Under the pieces are notes generated by a model. The model saw nothing but the letters and a program-made list of their open reading frames with translations, made no database searches and was not told where the DNA came from. The position numbers were made by a program, and so were the translations under genes. From positions 1 to 64,000 of the forward strand of contig JAEKNN010000050.1 of the NCBI GenBank assembly GCA_016464795.1: a stretch of 64,000 nt of DNA, written 5' to 3'. Shown piece by piece: positions 25,475-34,746 of the stretch (the stretch's first letter is position 1; the number at the start of each line of letters is the position of its first letter). This DNA is from Candidatus Amunia macphersoniae (GTDB lineage Bacteria > Chloroflexota > Dormibacteria > Aeolococcales > Aeolococcaceae).

Positions 25475-27258
25475 TCGCCACCGCCGGGCACGTCGATCAC
25501 GGCAAGTCGACGCTGGTCCGGGCGCTCACCGGCATGGAGCCGGATCGTTGGGCCGAGGAGCGCCGCCGCGGGATGACCATCGACCTCGGCTACGCGTGGG
25601 CTCGCCTCCCATCCGGCCGGCAGATCGCCTTTGTCGATGTGCCCGGTCACGAACGCTTCGCCACCAACATGCTCGCCGGGATCGGCCCGGTGCCCGCCGT
25701 TCTCCTGGTGATCGCTGCCGACGAGGGCTGGGCGGCGCAGACCGAGGACCACGTGCGCGCCCTGAACGCACTGGGGGTCAGCCACGGCGTGGTCGCCGTC
25801 ACCCGCTGCGACCTGGCCGACCCGACCAGCGCCATGGCCGAAGCTGCCGAGCGCCTCGCAGGAACCACCCTCGCCGGCGTCCCCGCAGTCGCTGTGTCGG
25901 GGGCGACGGGTGAAGGACTTGAGCAGCTGCGCACCGCCCTCGACCAGCTGGCGTCCCGCCTGATCGCACCTGACCCGACCACACGGGTGCGGCTCTGGGT
26001 CGATCGCTGTTTCACCATCCACGGCAGTGGCACCGTCGTCACCGGCACGCTCGCCGCGGGAACTGTGCGTCGTGGCGACGTCATGGAGCTCAAGGGTCGC
26101 GAGGTGTCCGTTCGCGCACTGCAGTGTCTCGGGGAGCCTGTCGACGAGGTGAGTGGTGTTGCTCGGATCGCTGTCAACCTGCGGGGGGTTGCGCATGACC
26201 ACGCGCACCGCGGCGACACGCTGTTGAGCCGGGGGGCATGGCGTGACTCGTGCGCTGTCGACGTGCGCACCAACCACCGAGAGCTACCGACCCATCTGGT
26301 CGTCCATGTCGGCTCGGCTGCGATCCCCGCACGGGTTCGGGTGCTGCCGGATGGAGACGTCGATGCGCCGGCACCCTCAACTGCGTGCGCGCGTCTGCAG
26401 CTGCAATCTCCCGTGCCCCTTCAGGTGGGCGACCGCCTCCTGCTCCGCGACCCGGGCCGCCGCAGCATTCTCGGCGGCGCCACGGTGCTCGATCCGGCGC
26501 CCCCGCCGCTGCGGCGCCGCGGAGCGGCACGCGCGCGGGCCGCAGCGCTGCGTGAGGATCCTGGAATTCCGGACCTGCAGCGGGAGCTGGCTCGGCGTGA
26601 GTTTGTACGCGAGGACCTGCTCAGCGCCATCGGTGTGGCCGTCCCGCAGTCATTGCCGCCCGCGACGGTGCGGGTGCGCAGCTGGCTGATCGAGCGCGGC
26701 AGATGGGAACGGTGGCGGGAGCAGCTGCGCGACGCGGTCGGCGCACCACAACCAGGTGCGCGGCTCGACGCCGGCCTCACTCGATCGGACCTGGTCCGCG
26801 CGCTGCATCTTCCCGACGTCGAGGTGCTTGGTGCCCTGGTCGCCGCATGTGACGAGCTGGAGGATGTGGGTGGGCGCGTGCGCCGCCGAGGAGCGGTGTC
26901 GACGCTGCGCCCCGACATCGCCGCAGCGGTCCGCCGCCTGGCTGACGCGCTCGCGAGACAGCCCTTCAGCGCCCCTGAGCAACCCCAGCTGTCTGCGCTC
27001 GGTCTGGGACGCCGGGAGCTGGGGGCAGCTGCCGCCGCCGGGGTCATCCTGCGGCTCCCGGGAGACGTGGTGCTCCTGCCGGATGCCCCTCAGCAGGCGG
27101 CGGAACGACTCGGCATGGTTCCCCAGCCGTTCACGCTGTCAGCCGCCCGGCAGGCTCTGGGCACCACCCGCCGCGTGGCCGTTCCCCTGCTCGAGCACCT
27201 GGACTCGATCCGGCTCACCGAGCGAGTTGACGGCGACCTGCGCCGGCTGCGCGGCTGA
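25465..27258 (+). CDS. selB: Selenocysteine-specific elongation factor
   Basis: SelB brings Sec-tRNA to the ribosome at a UGA next to a SECIS hairpin. The 597-residue protein has the GTPase loops 'TAGHVDHGKSTLVRALTG', 'DVPGHERFATNM' and 'VAVTRCDLAD' (TRCD where T/NKxD is usual), beta-barrel domains II-III, then about 240 residues of C-terminal winged-helix domains ('DLQRELARREFVREDLLSAI', 'LTRSDLVRALHL', 'FTLSAARQALGTTRRVAVPL') that bind SECIS RNA. Start GTG 25465 lies within the last codons of selA. It converges on the formate dehydrogenase genes, its only visible clients. Confidence 0.97.
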   Translation: MQVIATAGHVDHGKSTLVRALTGMEPDRWAEERRRGMTIDLGYAWARLPSGRQIAFVDVPGHERFATNMLAGIGPVPAVLLVIAADEGWAAQTEDHVRALNALGVSHGVVAVTRCDLADPTSAMAEAAERLAGTTLAGVPAVAVSGATGEGLEQLRTALDQLASRLIAPDPTTRVRLWVDRCFTIHGSGTVVTGTLAAGTVRRGDVMELKGREVSVRALQCLGEPVDEVSGVARIAVNLRGVAHDHAHRGDTLLSRGAWRDSCAVDVRTNHRELPTHLVVHVGSAAIPARVRVLPDGDVDAPAPSTACARLQLQSPVPLQVGDRLLLRDPGRRSILGGATVLDPAPPPLRRRGAARARAAALREDPGIPDLQRELARREFVREDLLSAIGVAVPQSLPPATVRVRSWLIERGRWERWREQLRDAVGAPQPGARLDAGLTRSDLVRALHLPDVEVLGALVAACDELEDVGGRVRRRGAVSTLRPDIAAAVRRLADALARQPFSAPEQPQLSALGLGRRELGAAAAAGVILRLPGDVVLLPDAPQQAAERLGMVPQPFTLSAARQALGTTRRVAVPLLEHLDSIRLTERVDGDLRRLRG

Positions 27259-27291
27259 TCAACGCCCCATCGCCGGTGCGGGACGTCGCCG

Positions 27292-28287
27292 TCAGAACCG
27301 TCCGACCCGCGCCCCGCCTCCCTCCAGGCGTTGGCGCTGCGGCACCACCGTGTAGCGCGGGTCGCGTGCCGACTCCTGGCCGGCCTCGAAGATGCCAAAG
27401 CGTGTGGCTGCCGAACCGGCCAGCAGCGCGGCGCCACACATCACTGCCACAACCCGGCTGCGACCACCGAGAACCACGGCTCCGATGGCACCGGCGCCAG
27501 TCAGCGCCTTGCTGGCGCGGAGCAACCGACCAGCACGGCCGGCGTGCAAAGGCTCGGCGGTGATGCCCATCGATGCCTCCATCCGTCGCTCCATGAGCAG
27601 CTCGACCAAGGCGCCACCGGCCGCCAAGCGCCGCGCCGGGCCTGCCTGGTCAGCCGGTGCACCGATCATCCCCAGCCCGCCGGCGGCCGCTGCCGCAGAA
27701 GCGGCGAAGACAAACGGCAGCTCCCGGCGAGCCTCGTGCCAGGACGGCGTGGCGGTGTCGCTGAGCAGGACAGCGGTGTACGAGGCAACTCCCGCCCCCA
27801 GCACGGCCGCGCCCACGCCGGCCGGCCCGCTCACCGCTCGGAGCGGCCGTCCGACCCCGAGCAGGCGCTGCGGCAACAGGGTGGTCATCTCCGCGGCGGC
27901 GGCGGCCCCCGCCAGCGGGCTGTAGGCGGTGAGGATCCATGTCCCCACCGACATCGGCGAGGTGGGCTTGGCGACGCGCAGCATGTTCATGAAGCGCTCC
28001 GGCCGTCCGAGGTCGTGGATGAGGGCGACGTAGCTGGCGGAGATGGCGGCGAGGGCGCCCAGGCGGGCGGTGCGGCGCAGCGAGGGGCGTCCGGTGACGC
28101 CGGCGCCGGCGGCGAGCATCGAGGAGGCACCCGCCAGACCTCCGAGAAAGAAGTACGCCGGGATGTCTGCCTCCCACGGCGACGGTTTGACCACCGGCCG
28201 GCCGTAGTACGACGTGAAGGTGGCGCGGGGAACCATCGGCCGTTCGCCGCCCTCGCGGCGTCGTCGTGGTGCAGCGCCTCTGGTCAT
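27292..28287 (-). CDS. NrfD-like membrane subunit of formate dehydrogenase
   Basis: This polysulfide-reductase NrfD-type integral membrane protein (about 331 residues, about eight helices) has 'EADIPAYFFLGGLAGASSML' in helix 1 and 'LIHDLGRPERFMNMLRVAKP' after helix 2, the NrfD signature, plus 'SPMSVGTWILTAYSPL'. NrfD subunits bind quinone and pass electrons between it and the iron-sulfur subunit without haem. It is third in the fdhA-fdhB-nrfD operon (26 bases after fdhB). The start is uncertain: ATG 28287 is used, and ATG 28236 ('VPRATFTSYYGRP') is also possible. Confidence 0.85.
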   Translation of the reverse strand: MTRGAAPRRRREGGERPMVPRATFTSYYGRPVVKPSPWEADIPAYFFLGGLAGASSMLAAGAGVTGRPSLRRTARLGALAAISASYVALIHDLGRPERFMNMLRVAKPTSPMSVGTWILTAYSPLAGAAAAAEMTTLLPQRLLGVGRPLRAVSGPAGVGAAVLGAGVASYTAVLLSDTATPSWHEARRELPFVFAASAAAAAGGLGMIGAPADQAGPARRLAAGGALVELLMERRMEASMGITAEPLHAGRAGRLLRASKALTGAGAIGAVVLGGRSRVVAVMCGAALLAGSAATRFGIFEAGQESARDPRYTVVPQRQRLEGGGARVGRF

Positions 28288-28313
28288 GTCTCGCAGCTGT
28301 CCGAGTCGAGCGC

Positions 28314-29249
28314 TCACCGCCGACGCCCCGCAAACGCCGCCGCCGCGCCGGCGAGCAGGCCCAAGCCCGCAACCGCCGCGGTGCGCCACATCGCCGGCAG
28401 CTCACGCGTGCTCACCACCGGGTCGGGCGGCAGGCCGTACACCTCCGGTTCGTCGAGCAGCAGAAAAAAGGCGCCCCCGCCGCCGATGCCGTCCTTCTGG
28501 TCATCGAGGTAGAGCCGCGCATCGCTGACGCCGGCGGCGCGGAGGGTTCCGACTCGTTCGCGGGCACGCTCGCGCAATTCCTCCAGGTCACCGAACTGGA
28601 TGGACTCGGTGGGGCACGCCTGGGCGCACGCCGGCGTCATCCCCTCCCCGATGCGGTCGTAGCAGAGGGTGCATTTCTGGGCGACACCGGCGTTGTGCAC
28701 GGTGCGGTCGCCCTCGCGACGCTCGATGACGCCGAACGGGCAGGCGGGAACGCAGTACCCGCATCCGTTGCAGATGTCCTCCTGCACGACAACCGTGCCC
28801 AGCTCGGTGCGCATCAGCGCCCCCGTCGGGCACACATCGAGGCACGCCGCGTGCGTGCAGTGCTTGCACACGTCCGACGACATCAGCCAGCGGAAGTCGG
28901 CAGCACCCCGGGCGGGGTTGATGACGTCACTGGCCGCACCGCTCGCCGGCGAATCGCCCATCCCATTCGCCACCGGCAACATCCGCATTGGCTTGCGCTG
29001 CTCGATGAACGCCACGTGGCGCCAGGTGCTGGCTCCCAGGCCGCCGGTGTTGTCGTACGAGGTGCCGAGCATGGCCAGCCCGTCCTCTGGAATCCGGTTC
29101 CACTCCTTGCACGCCACCTCGCACGCCTTGCAGCCGATGCACAGCGAGGTGTCGGTGAAGAACCCTTTGCGCGGCGGAGGATCCTGCCAGCCGGCGCCAC
29201 GAGCGGGGTTGAGCGGCCCGAGCAGCCCACCGCTCGCGCGCACGCTCAC
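28314..29249 (-). CDS. fdhB: Formate dehydrogenase iron-sulfur subunit
   Basis: The 311-residue electron-transfer subunit has four ferredoxin-type cysteine clusters: 'SLCIGCKACEVACKEWN', 'DVCKHCTHAACLDVCPTGAL', 'DICNGCGYCVPACPFGVIE' and 'QKCTLCYDRIGEGMTPACAQ' with the final 'CPTESI'. A C-terminal membrane helix ('TAAVAGLGLLAGAAAAFAG') can anchor it to the NrfD-like subunit, as in FdnH. GTG 29249 overlaps the fdhA stop (GTGA). It carries electrons from FdhA to the quinone-reactive membrane subunit. No Tat signal is seen, so the catalytic side is probably cytoplasmic. Confidence 0.95.
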   Translation of the reverse strand: MSVRASGGLLGPLNPARGAGWQDPPPRKGFFTDTSLCIGCKACEVACKEWNRIPEDGLAMLGTSYDNTGGLGASTWRHVAFIEQRKPMRMLPVANGMGDSPASGAASDVINPARGAADFRWLMSSDVCKHCTHAACLDVCPTGALMRTELGTVVVQEDICNGCGYCVPACPFGVIERREGDRTVHNAGVAQKCTLCYDRIGEGMTPACAQACPTESIQFGDLEELRERARERVGTLRAAGVSDARLYLDDQKDGIGGGGAFFLLLDEPEVYGLPPDPVVSTRELPAMWRTAAVAGLGLLAGAAAAFAGRRR

Positions 29250-32200
29250 AGCGAGCCCTCGGGTGGGGTCATGCGGATGTTGCCGGTAGTCACGGTGATG
29301 CCCGCGCGGCGCCGGTGCTCTTCGACGAAGCGCAGCAGCGCCGGCCCGGTGGGACGACGCCCGGGGCGGATGTCGCAGGTCGCTGCCTTGGATTCCTGGA
29401 TGTGCACGTTGGGGTCGAGCGCGATGCCGAGCAGGTCGTTGGCGGAATCGCCGCTGACAACGGCGCTGCCACCGACCCCCCAGTGATAGGGGAGGCCCAC
29501 CTGATGGATCACCCGGCCGTCGATCCGCAGCGGCGCCAGGCGCTCGGTCACCAACACGCGGGCCTCGACCGCGGTGCGCGCGCTGACGATGGTCGCCCAG
29601 CCACCGTTGACCAGGTTGCGCTCGCGCGCCAGCTCTGGCGACACCTCGCAGAAGAACTCCGGCTGCAGCTCGGAGAGGTAGGGAAGGAAGCGGCTCATGC
29701 CGCCGGCGGTGTGGTGCTCGGTCAACCGGTAGGTGGTGACCACGAAGGGGAACACCTCGCTGCCGGGCTCCGGAGGCGACGGGTTGGTGAGGTTCTCCTG
29801 GCGCGGGAAGCTCTCCCTGGTGGGGTTGGACTGCTGCCTGTACAGCGGATTGCGCACCGGCGACTCCGCCGGCTCGTAGTGCGTCGGCAGCGGCCCGTCG
29901 AGCAGGCCACTGGGGGCGTACAGCCAGCCCTTCCCGTCGGCCTGCATGATGAAGGGATCGTCGCCGGCGAGCCCGCCGGGGCCGCCGGTGCCCGGCGCTG
30001 GACGGAAGCTCGGCGGCTTGTCGACAGGGAAGTCGGGAACGTCCTCGCCGGTCCAGCGCTGCTGGGCCTCGTCCCACCACACGTATCGCTTGCGCTCGCT
30101 CCACGGTTTGCCGTCGGGGTCGGCCGAGGCGCGGTTGTAGAGCATCCTGCGGTTGAGCGGCCACGCCCAGCCCCATTCCGGCGCCACCCACGACTGCTCC
30201 TGGCCTGGCCTGCGCCGAGCCGCCTGGTTGACACCGTCGGCATAGACGCCGGTGTAGATCCAGCAACCACCGTCGGTCGAGCCGTCGGCCTTCATGTCGA
30301 CGAAGCTGCTCAACATCTGGCCGGCCTTCGCGCCGCTGCGATGCCGCCCGTTGATCTCCTGCAGCACCGCCTCTCCATCCGGTTCCCCGTCTGTCTCGAG
30401 CGGATAGTCCCAGGTGAGGTTGCGCAGCCCCGCATCCCGTTCCAAGGGCGACCCGGCAAGCTTGCGCCGAAGCTCGACACCCAGCTGGTGGAAGAAGTGC
30501 AGCTCGCTGCGCGCGTCTCCGGGCGGGTCGACCGCCTTGTGCCGCCACTGCAGCATCCGCTGGGTGTTGGTGAACGTGCCCTTCTTCTCGGTGTGGGCGG
30601 CCGCCGGCAGGAAGAACACCTCGGTGCCGATGTCCTCCGTGCGCAGCTCGCCGGTGGCGATCTCGGGCCCGTCCTTCCAGAAGGTTGCGGACTCGATCAT
30701 GTTGAGATCGCGCACCACCAGCCACTTGAGTTGCGCCATGCCCAGGCGCTGCGCCTTGCCGTTCGACGACCCCACGGCGGGGTTCTGGCCGAGCAGGAAG
30801 TAGCCCTCCACCGTGCCGTCGAGCATGTCCATGAGCGTGCTGTAGGTGCTGTGATCGCCGTTGACGCGCGGCAGCCAGTGGAACCCGTAGTCGTTGTGCG
30901 CGGTGGCCATGTCACCGAACCAGGCCTTGAGCAGGCTGACTGTGTAGGCCTCGGCCGAAGTCCAGAAGCCCTTCTGATCAGGGCTGTAGATGCTCTCGAA
31001 GTACGACGAGAGGTCCTCGTGCTCGCCGGCCTTGGGCATGGGAAGGTAACCGGGCAGGAGGTTGAACAGGGTGGGGATGTCGGTGGAGCCCTGAATGCTG
31101 GCGTGCCCGCGCAGAGCCATGATCCCCCCGCCGGGACGGCCGATGTTGCCCAGCAACAGCTGGATGATGCAGGCCCCACGGATGTACTGGACACCCACTG
31201 AGTGCTGGGTCCAGCCCACCGAGTACACCCAGGCGGTGGTGCGCTCGCGCCCGCTGTTGGCGGTGATGGCATCGCAGATCTTCGCGAACCCCTCGGGCCC
31301 GACGCCACACACCTGCTCCACCAGCTCCGCTGTGTAGCGAGCGTAGTGCCGCCTCAGGATCTGGAAGACGCACCGCGGATCCTGGAGGGTCTCGTCGCGC
31401 TGCACGCGACCATGCTCCAGCTTGGAGCCCCGGCCGCCGAGCTCCTGTCCGGTGGGATGCTTGCCGGCCGCGCTGCGGTTGCCGGCGGCGGCGGTCTCCT
31501 CGACGCCGAGGTACTGCCAGGTGCTGGTGTCGTAGGTGCCCGACTGTGCGTCGAAGCCGGAGAAGACGCCCACGTCGTCGACATCCTTGAAGTCCTCGTT
31601 GACCAGTGTGGCTGCGTTGGTGTAGCTGACCACGTACTCGCGAAAGTACTTCTGAGTGCTGATGATGTGGTTGATCAGCGCCCCCAGGAGCACGATGTCG
31701 CTGCCGGCGCGCAGCGGCACGTGCATGTCGGCGACGGCCGAGGTGCGGGTGAATCGCGGGTCGATGTGGATGACCCTGGCGCCTCTGGCCTTGGCCTCCA
31801 TCACCCACTGGAAACCGACGGGATGGCACTCGGCCATGTTGGAGCCCTGGATGACTATGCAGTCAGAGTTGGCGAGGTCTTGCTGAAAGTCGGTGGCGCC
31901 GCCCCGTCCGAATGAAGCCCCCAGACTGGGGACTGTGGCGCTGTGTCAAATTCGGGCCTGGTTCTCCACCTGCACGACGCCCGCCGCCGTGAACAGCTTT
32001 TTGATCAGGTAGTTCTCTTCGTTGTCGAGGGTTGCTCCGCCGAGGCTGGCAATGCCCATGGTGCGCCGCAACTTGTTGCCATCCTTGTCAGCTTCCTGCC
32101 AGGTGCGCGCGCGTGTGTCGAGCAACCGGTCGGAGATCATGTCGACGGCGCGGTCGAGCGGCAGGTCCTCCCAGTCGGTTGCGTAAGGGCGCCGGTAGCG

Positions 32201-32515
32201 CACGCTGGTCACCCGGTTGGGGTTGTTGACCAGCTGCTCGCTGGCCGATCCCTTGGGACACAGCCGGCCGCGCGAGATCGGGGAGTCGGGGTCGCCCTCG
32301 ATCTGCACCACCTTCTCGTTCTTGACGTAGACGCGCTGGCCACAGCCCACCGCGCAGTACGGGCAGACGCTCTGAACCACGCGGTCAGCGGTCGCGGTCC
32401 GCGGCGACAGTGAGGCGGTCCTCGCCGACTCCACAGCAGCACCGCGGCCGAGGCGGTCGGCGCCGGTCAGCTGGCCCAGCACCGGCCAGGATCGGCGTCT
32501 GTTGCGTGCACCCAT
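29246..32515 (-). CDS. fdhA: Formate dehydrogenase catalytic subunit, selenocysteine-containing
   Basis: The 1089-residue molybdopterin oxidoreductase oxidises formate to CO2. It is one gene, not two: an in-frame TGA at 31948-31946 follows 'VENQARI' and is followed by 'HSATVPSLG', the exact place of Sec in E. coli FdnG (VENQARV-Sec-HGP). Sec is residue 190. The [4Fe-4S] cysteines are in 'SVCPYCAVGCGQ' and 'GRLCPKGSAS'. Downstream, 'HPVGFQWVMEAKARGARVIH', 'DPRFTRTSAVAD' and 'GWTQHSVGVQYIRG' are family marks. Start ATG 32515 has GGGAGG 6 bases upstream. The twin Arg near the start lacks a hydrophobic stretch, so no Tat export is predicted. Confidence 0.96.
31916..31948 (-). promoter_or_regulatory. 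UGA selenocysteine codon and bacterial SECIS hairpin
   Basis: After TGA (31948-31946) come 11 bases, then a 7-bp stem AGTCCCC/GGGGGCT (31934-31928 and 31922-31916, one G-U pair) with loop AGTCT. The spacing of 11 bases and a GUCU in the apical loop match the E. coli fdhF SECIS that SelB binds. The stem lies within coding sequence as required in bacteria. Confidence 0.88.
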
Positions 32516-32613
32516 GTCCGACCTCCCACTCGACTTCATACGGCCAGCAACGGTCGCCTGAAATTCTGCCACGCCGGCCCATGTGTCGCCGGAGCCTGCG
32601 CGACAATGAGCCG

Positions 32614-32901
32614 ATGGACCAGCCGCCAGCTCACCGCGACAGCGACCGTCCCGGCGCCTGGTCCGCCCAGCTCGCCGCCGAGCTCGCCAGCGCACCGCTG
32701 CCTCGCAGCACGGTCGGCGCCCTCCTGAGCATGGCACGGGACGTGGCCCACGCCACCGAGCGGATCAATGCACCGTTGAGCACCTACGTCGCCGGGCGGT
32801 ACGTCGAGGCCCGGGTGGCCTCGGGCTGCGACGAGGCGGTCGCCCTCGACGAGGTGGCGGCCGCGGTCAGGCGTCTGCTGTCAGAGACGACGCCAGGGTG
32901 A
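32614..32901 (+). CDS. DUF6457-type small protein
   Basis: This 95-residue helical protein matches my memory of the DUF6457 family, which recurs beside molybdenum-cofactor genes: 'LLSMARDVAHATERINAPLS' followed by 'TYVAGRYVEARVASG' and 'ALDEVAAAVRRLLSE'. Function unknown. Its 3' end overlaps mobA, on the opposite strand, by 35 bases. It is divergent from fdhA. The ATG at 32614 is chosen; the frame extends further back, but into the fdhA start region. Confidence 0.7.
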   Translation: MDQPPAHRDSDRPGAWSAQLAAELASAPLPRSTVGALLSMARDVAHATERINAPLSTYVAGRYVEARVASGCDEAVALDEVAAAVRRLLSETTPG

Positions 32902-33496
32902 CCAGGTCTTCGGCGGTGTTCAGGTTGGTGGCGAAGCGGGCGGCGATCGCGGCGCCGACGAGCTCAGCTGCATCGAACCGGCGGACGCGCAGCCCGTCGA
33001 GCGCAGCCAGCAGGCGCAGCCGGCCCGCCGTCAGCGCCGCCTCCAGGATGGGCAGTGCCGAGCCCGCGTACACCCCGTGGAGCGGCTCGGCGCCGGCCGC
33101 GCTCAGGGGGATCAACGCATCCTCCCCGTCCCACTCGGCGGCCATGCGGCCGAGCAGGCCGGCGTCGAGCCAGGGCATGTCCACGGCCACCAGCGCGGTG
33201 AGCGGGTGCGGCGAGGACCGCAGCCCTGCCACGATCCCCGCCAGCGGACCGGCACCGTGGACGACGTCGCTCACCGTGGCGCAACCGGTCAGCGAGAGGC
33301 TGCGATTGCCGCAGGCGAGGATGATCGGGTCCGCGACCGCGCCAAGGCGACGGGCCGCCCGCTCGACCAGCCGCTCGCCCTCCACCGCGAGCAGGGCCTT
33401 GTCGGCGCCCATCCGCCTGCCGGCGCCGCCACAGAGGACCACGCCCGCGAGGTGGGGGAGAGCCTCTGAGGTCGGCGGGGCACGCACGAGCACCAT
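32867..33496 (-). CDS. mobA: Molybdenum cofactor guanylyltransferase
   Basis: MobA adds GMP to Mo-molybdopterin to give the guanine dinucleotide form used by bacterial formate dehydrogenases. The 209-residue protein has the nucleotidyltransferase loop 'VVLCGGAGRRMGADKALL', 'DVVHGAGPLAGIVAGL' and the metal-binding 'LVAVDMPWLDAGLL', then 'EPLHGVYAGSALPILEAAL'. The start is only 17 bases from that of moeA on the other strand, so each message begins close to or inside the other's control region. Tail-to-tail overlap with the DUF6457 gene. Confidence 0.93.
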   Translation of the reverse strand: MVLVRAPPTSEALPHLAGVVLCGGAGRRMGADKALLAVEGERLVERAARRLGAVADPIILACGNRSLSLTGCATVSDVVHGAGPLAGIVAGLRSSPHPLTALVAVDMPWLDAGLLGRMAAEWDGEDALIPLSAAGAEPLHGVYAGSALPILEAALTAGRLRLLAALDGLRVRRFDAAELVGAAIAARFATNLNTAEDLVTLASSLTADA

Positions 33497-33513
33497 GATC
33501 GGATGATTGCCTC

Positions 33514-34746
33514 ATGGTGAGCGCGGCCAGAGCACCGTCGGCAGCCGTCAGCGTGGACGCCGCGCGTCACATCCTGCTCGGCGCCCTGGGGCGCATGCCT
33601 GCCGAGGAGGTGCCGCTGTCCGATGCGCTCGGTCGCGTGCTGGCGGTGGACGTGGTCGCAGCCACCGACCTTCCCGGGTCTGACAACTCGGCCATGGACG
33701 GCTACGCGGTGCTGGCCAGCGACCTCGCCGAGGCGCGTCCGTCCTCACCGGCCATTCTTGCGCAGGGGCTGGAGGCGCGGGCCGGCCGGCCGTCCGTCGA
33801 GCACCGGCCCGGCACCGCCACGATCATCGCCACCGGGGCCCCGATGCCACGCGGAGCCGATGCCGTGGTTCCCGTCGAGCAGACCTCCAGGGTGCGCGCC
33901 GGCATCGCCTTCGACGGGGCGCCGTTGCCCGGCGCACATCTCCGCCATCGCGGTGAGGACGTCCGCGCCGGTACCACCATCCTGGGCGCCGGCCGTCGCC
34001 TGCGCAGCTACGACGTCGGGGTCTGCGCCGCCGCGGGGATGGCCAGGCCGTGGGTCGGCTGCCGTCCGCGGGTGGCCCTGCTCAGCAGCGGCGACGAGCT
34101 GGTGCCGCCGGGTGCTGTGCCCGAGCCCCACCAGGTCACCGACTCCAACAGCGCCATGCTGACTGCGGCAGTGCTCGAGGCCGGTGGGCTGCCGGTCCCC
34201 ATCGGCGTCGTCGGCGACGACCGCGCCGCCATCTCCCGAGTCCTCGAGCGGGCCAGGGACGGTGCCGACATCATCGTCAGCAGCGCCGGCGTGAGCATGG
34301 GCGCGCACGACCACATCCGTGAGTGCGTCGCCGAGCTCGGAGCCGTCGACCAGTGGAAGGTGGCGATGCGCCCCGGCCGCCCGCTGGTGATCGGATCGGT
34401 CGGGGCCACTCCCTTCCTCGGTCTGCCCGGCAACCCGGTGAGCAGCGCGGTCACCTTCCTGCTGTTCGCGCGGGCGGCGATCCTGGCTCTGCAGGGAGCC
34501 ACCACCCTGCTCCCGTCGCTGATGCCGGTCGTGCTCGCGGAGGGGTTGGAGAAGCCGTCCGAGCTCGAGACCTACGTCCGGGTGCGCCTGGAGTGGACCG
34601 AGGACCGCCTGGTCGCCAGGTCGAGCGGAGGCCAGGGCTCGGCGATGATGCACAGCCTGGGGGCGGCGGATGCGCTGGCAATCCTGCCCGCCGGAGTCGC
34701 TGTCTTTGCCGCTGGGAGGGCCGTGCAGGCCATGCTGTTGCCATGA
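33514..34746 (+). CDS. moeA: Molybdopterin molybdenumtransferase
   Basis: MoeA inserts molybdate into adenylated molybdopterin. The 410-residue protein has 'DLPGSDNSAMDGYAVLASD' near the start, 'GAPMPRGADAVVPVEQT', 'ALLSSGDELVPPG', 'DIIVSSAGVSMGAHDHIREC' and 'PFLGLPGNPVSSAVTFLLF', all conserved, in the four-domain MoeA order with a C-terminal domain IV. Head gene of the plus-strand Moco run; its TGA overlaps the ATG of moaA, and the following genes are linked in the same way. Confidence 0.96.
   Translation: MVSAARAPSAAVSVDAARHILLGALGRMPAEEVPLSDALGRVLAVDVVAATDLPGSDNSAMDGYAVLASDLAEARPSSPAILAQGLEARAGRPSVEHRPGTATIIATGAPMPRGADAVVPVEQTSRVRAGIAFDGAPLPGAHLRHRGEDVRAGTTILGAGRRLRSYDVGVCAAAGMARPWVGCRPRVALLSSGDELVPPGAVPEPHQVTDSNSAMLTAAVLEAGGLPVPIGVVGDDRAAISRVLERARDGADIIVSSAGVSMGAHDHIRECVAELGAVDQWKVAMRPGRPLVIGSVGATPFLGLPGNPVSSAVTFLLFARAAILALQGATTLLPSLMPVVLAEGLEKPSELETYVRVRLEWTEDRLVARSSGGQGSAMMHSLGAADALAILPAGVAVFAAGRAVQAMLLP

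Noticed and set aside
31946-31948. fdhA read as two genes or as a frameshifted pseudogene
   Set aside because: The stop is UGA at the conserved Sec position, followed by a SECIS-like hairpin, and all Sec machinery is nearby.
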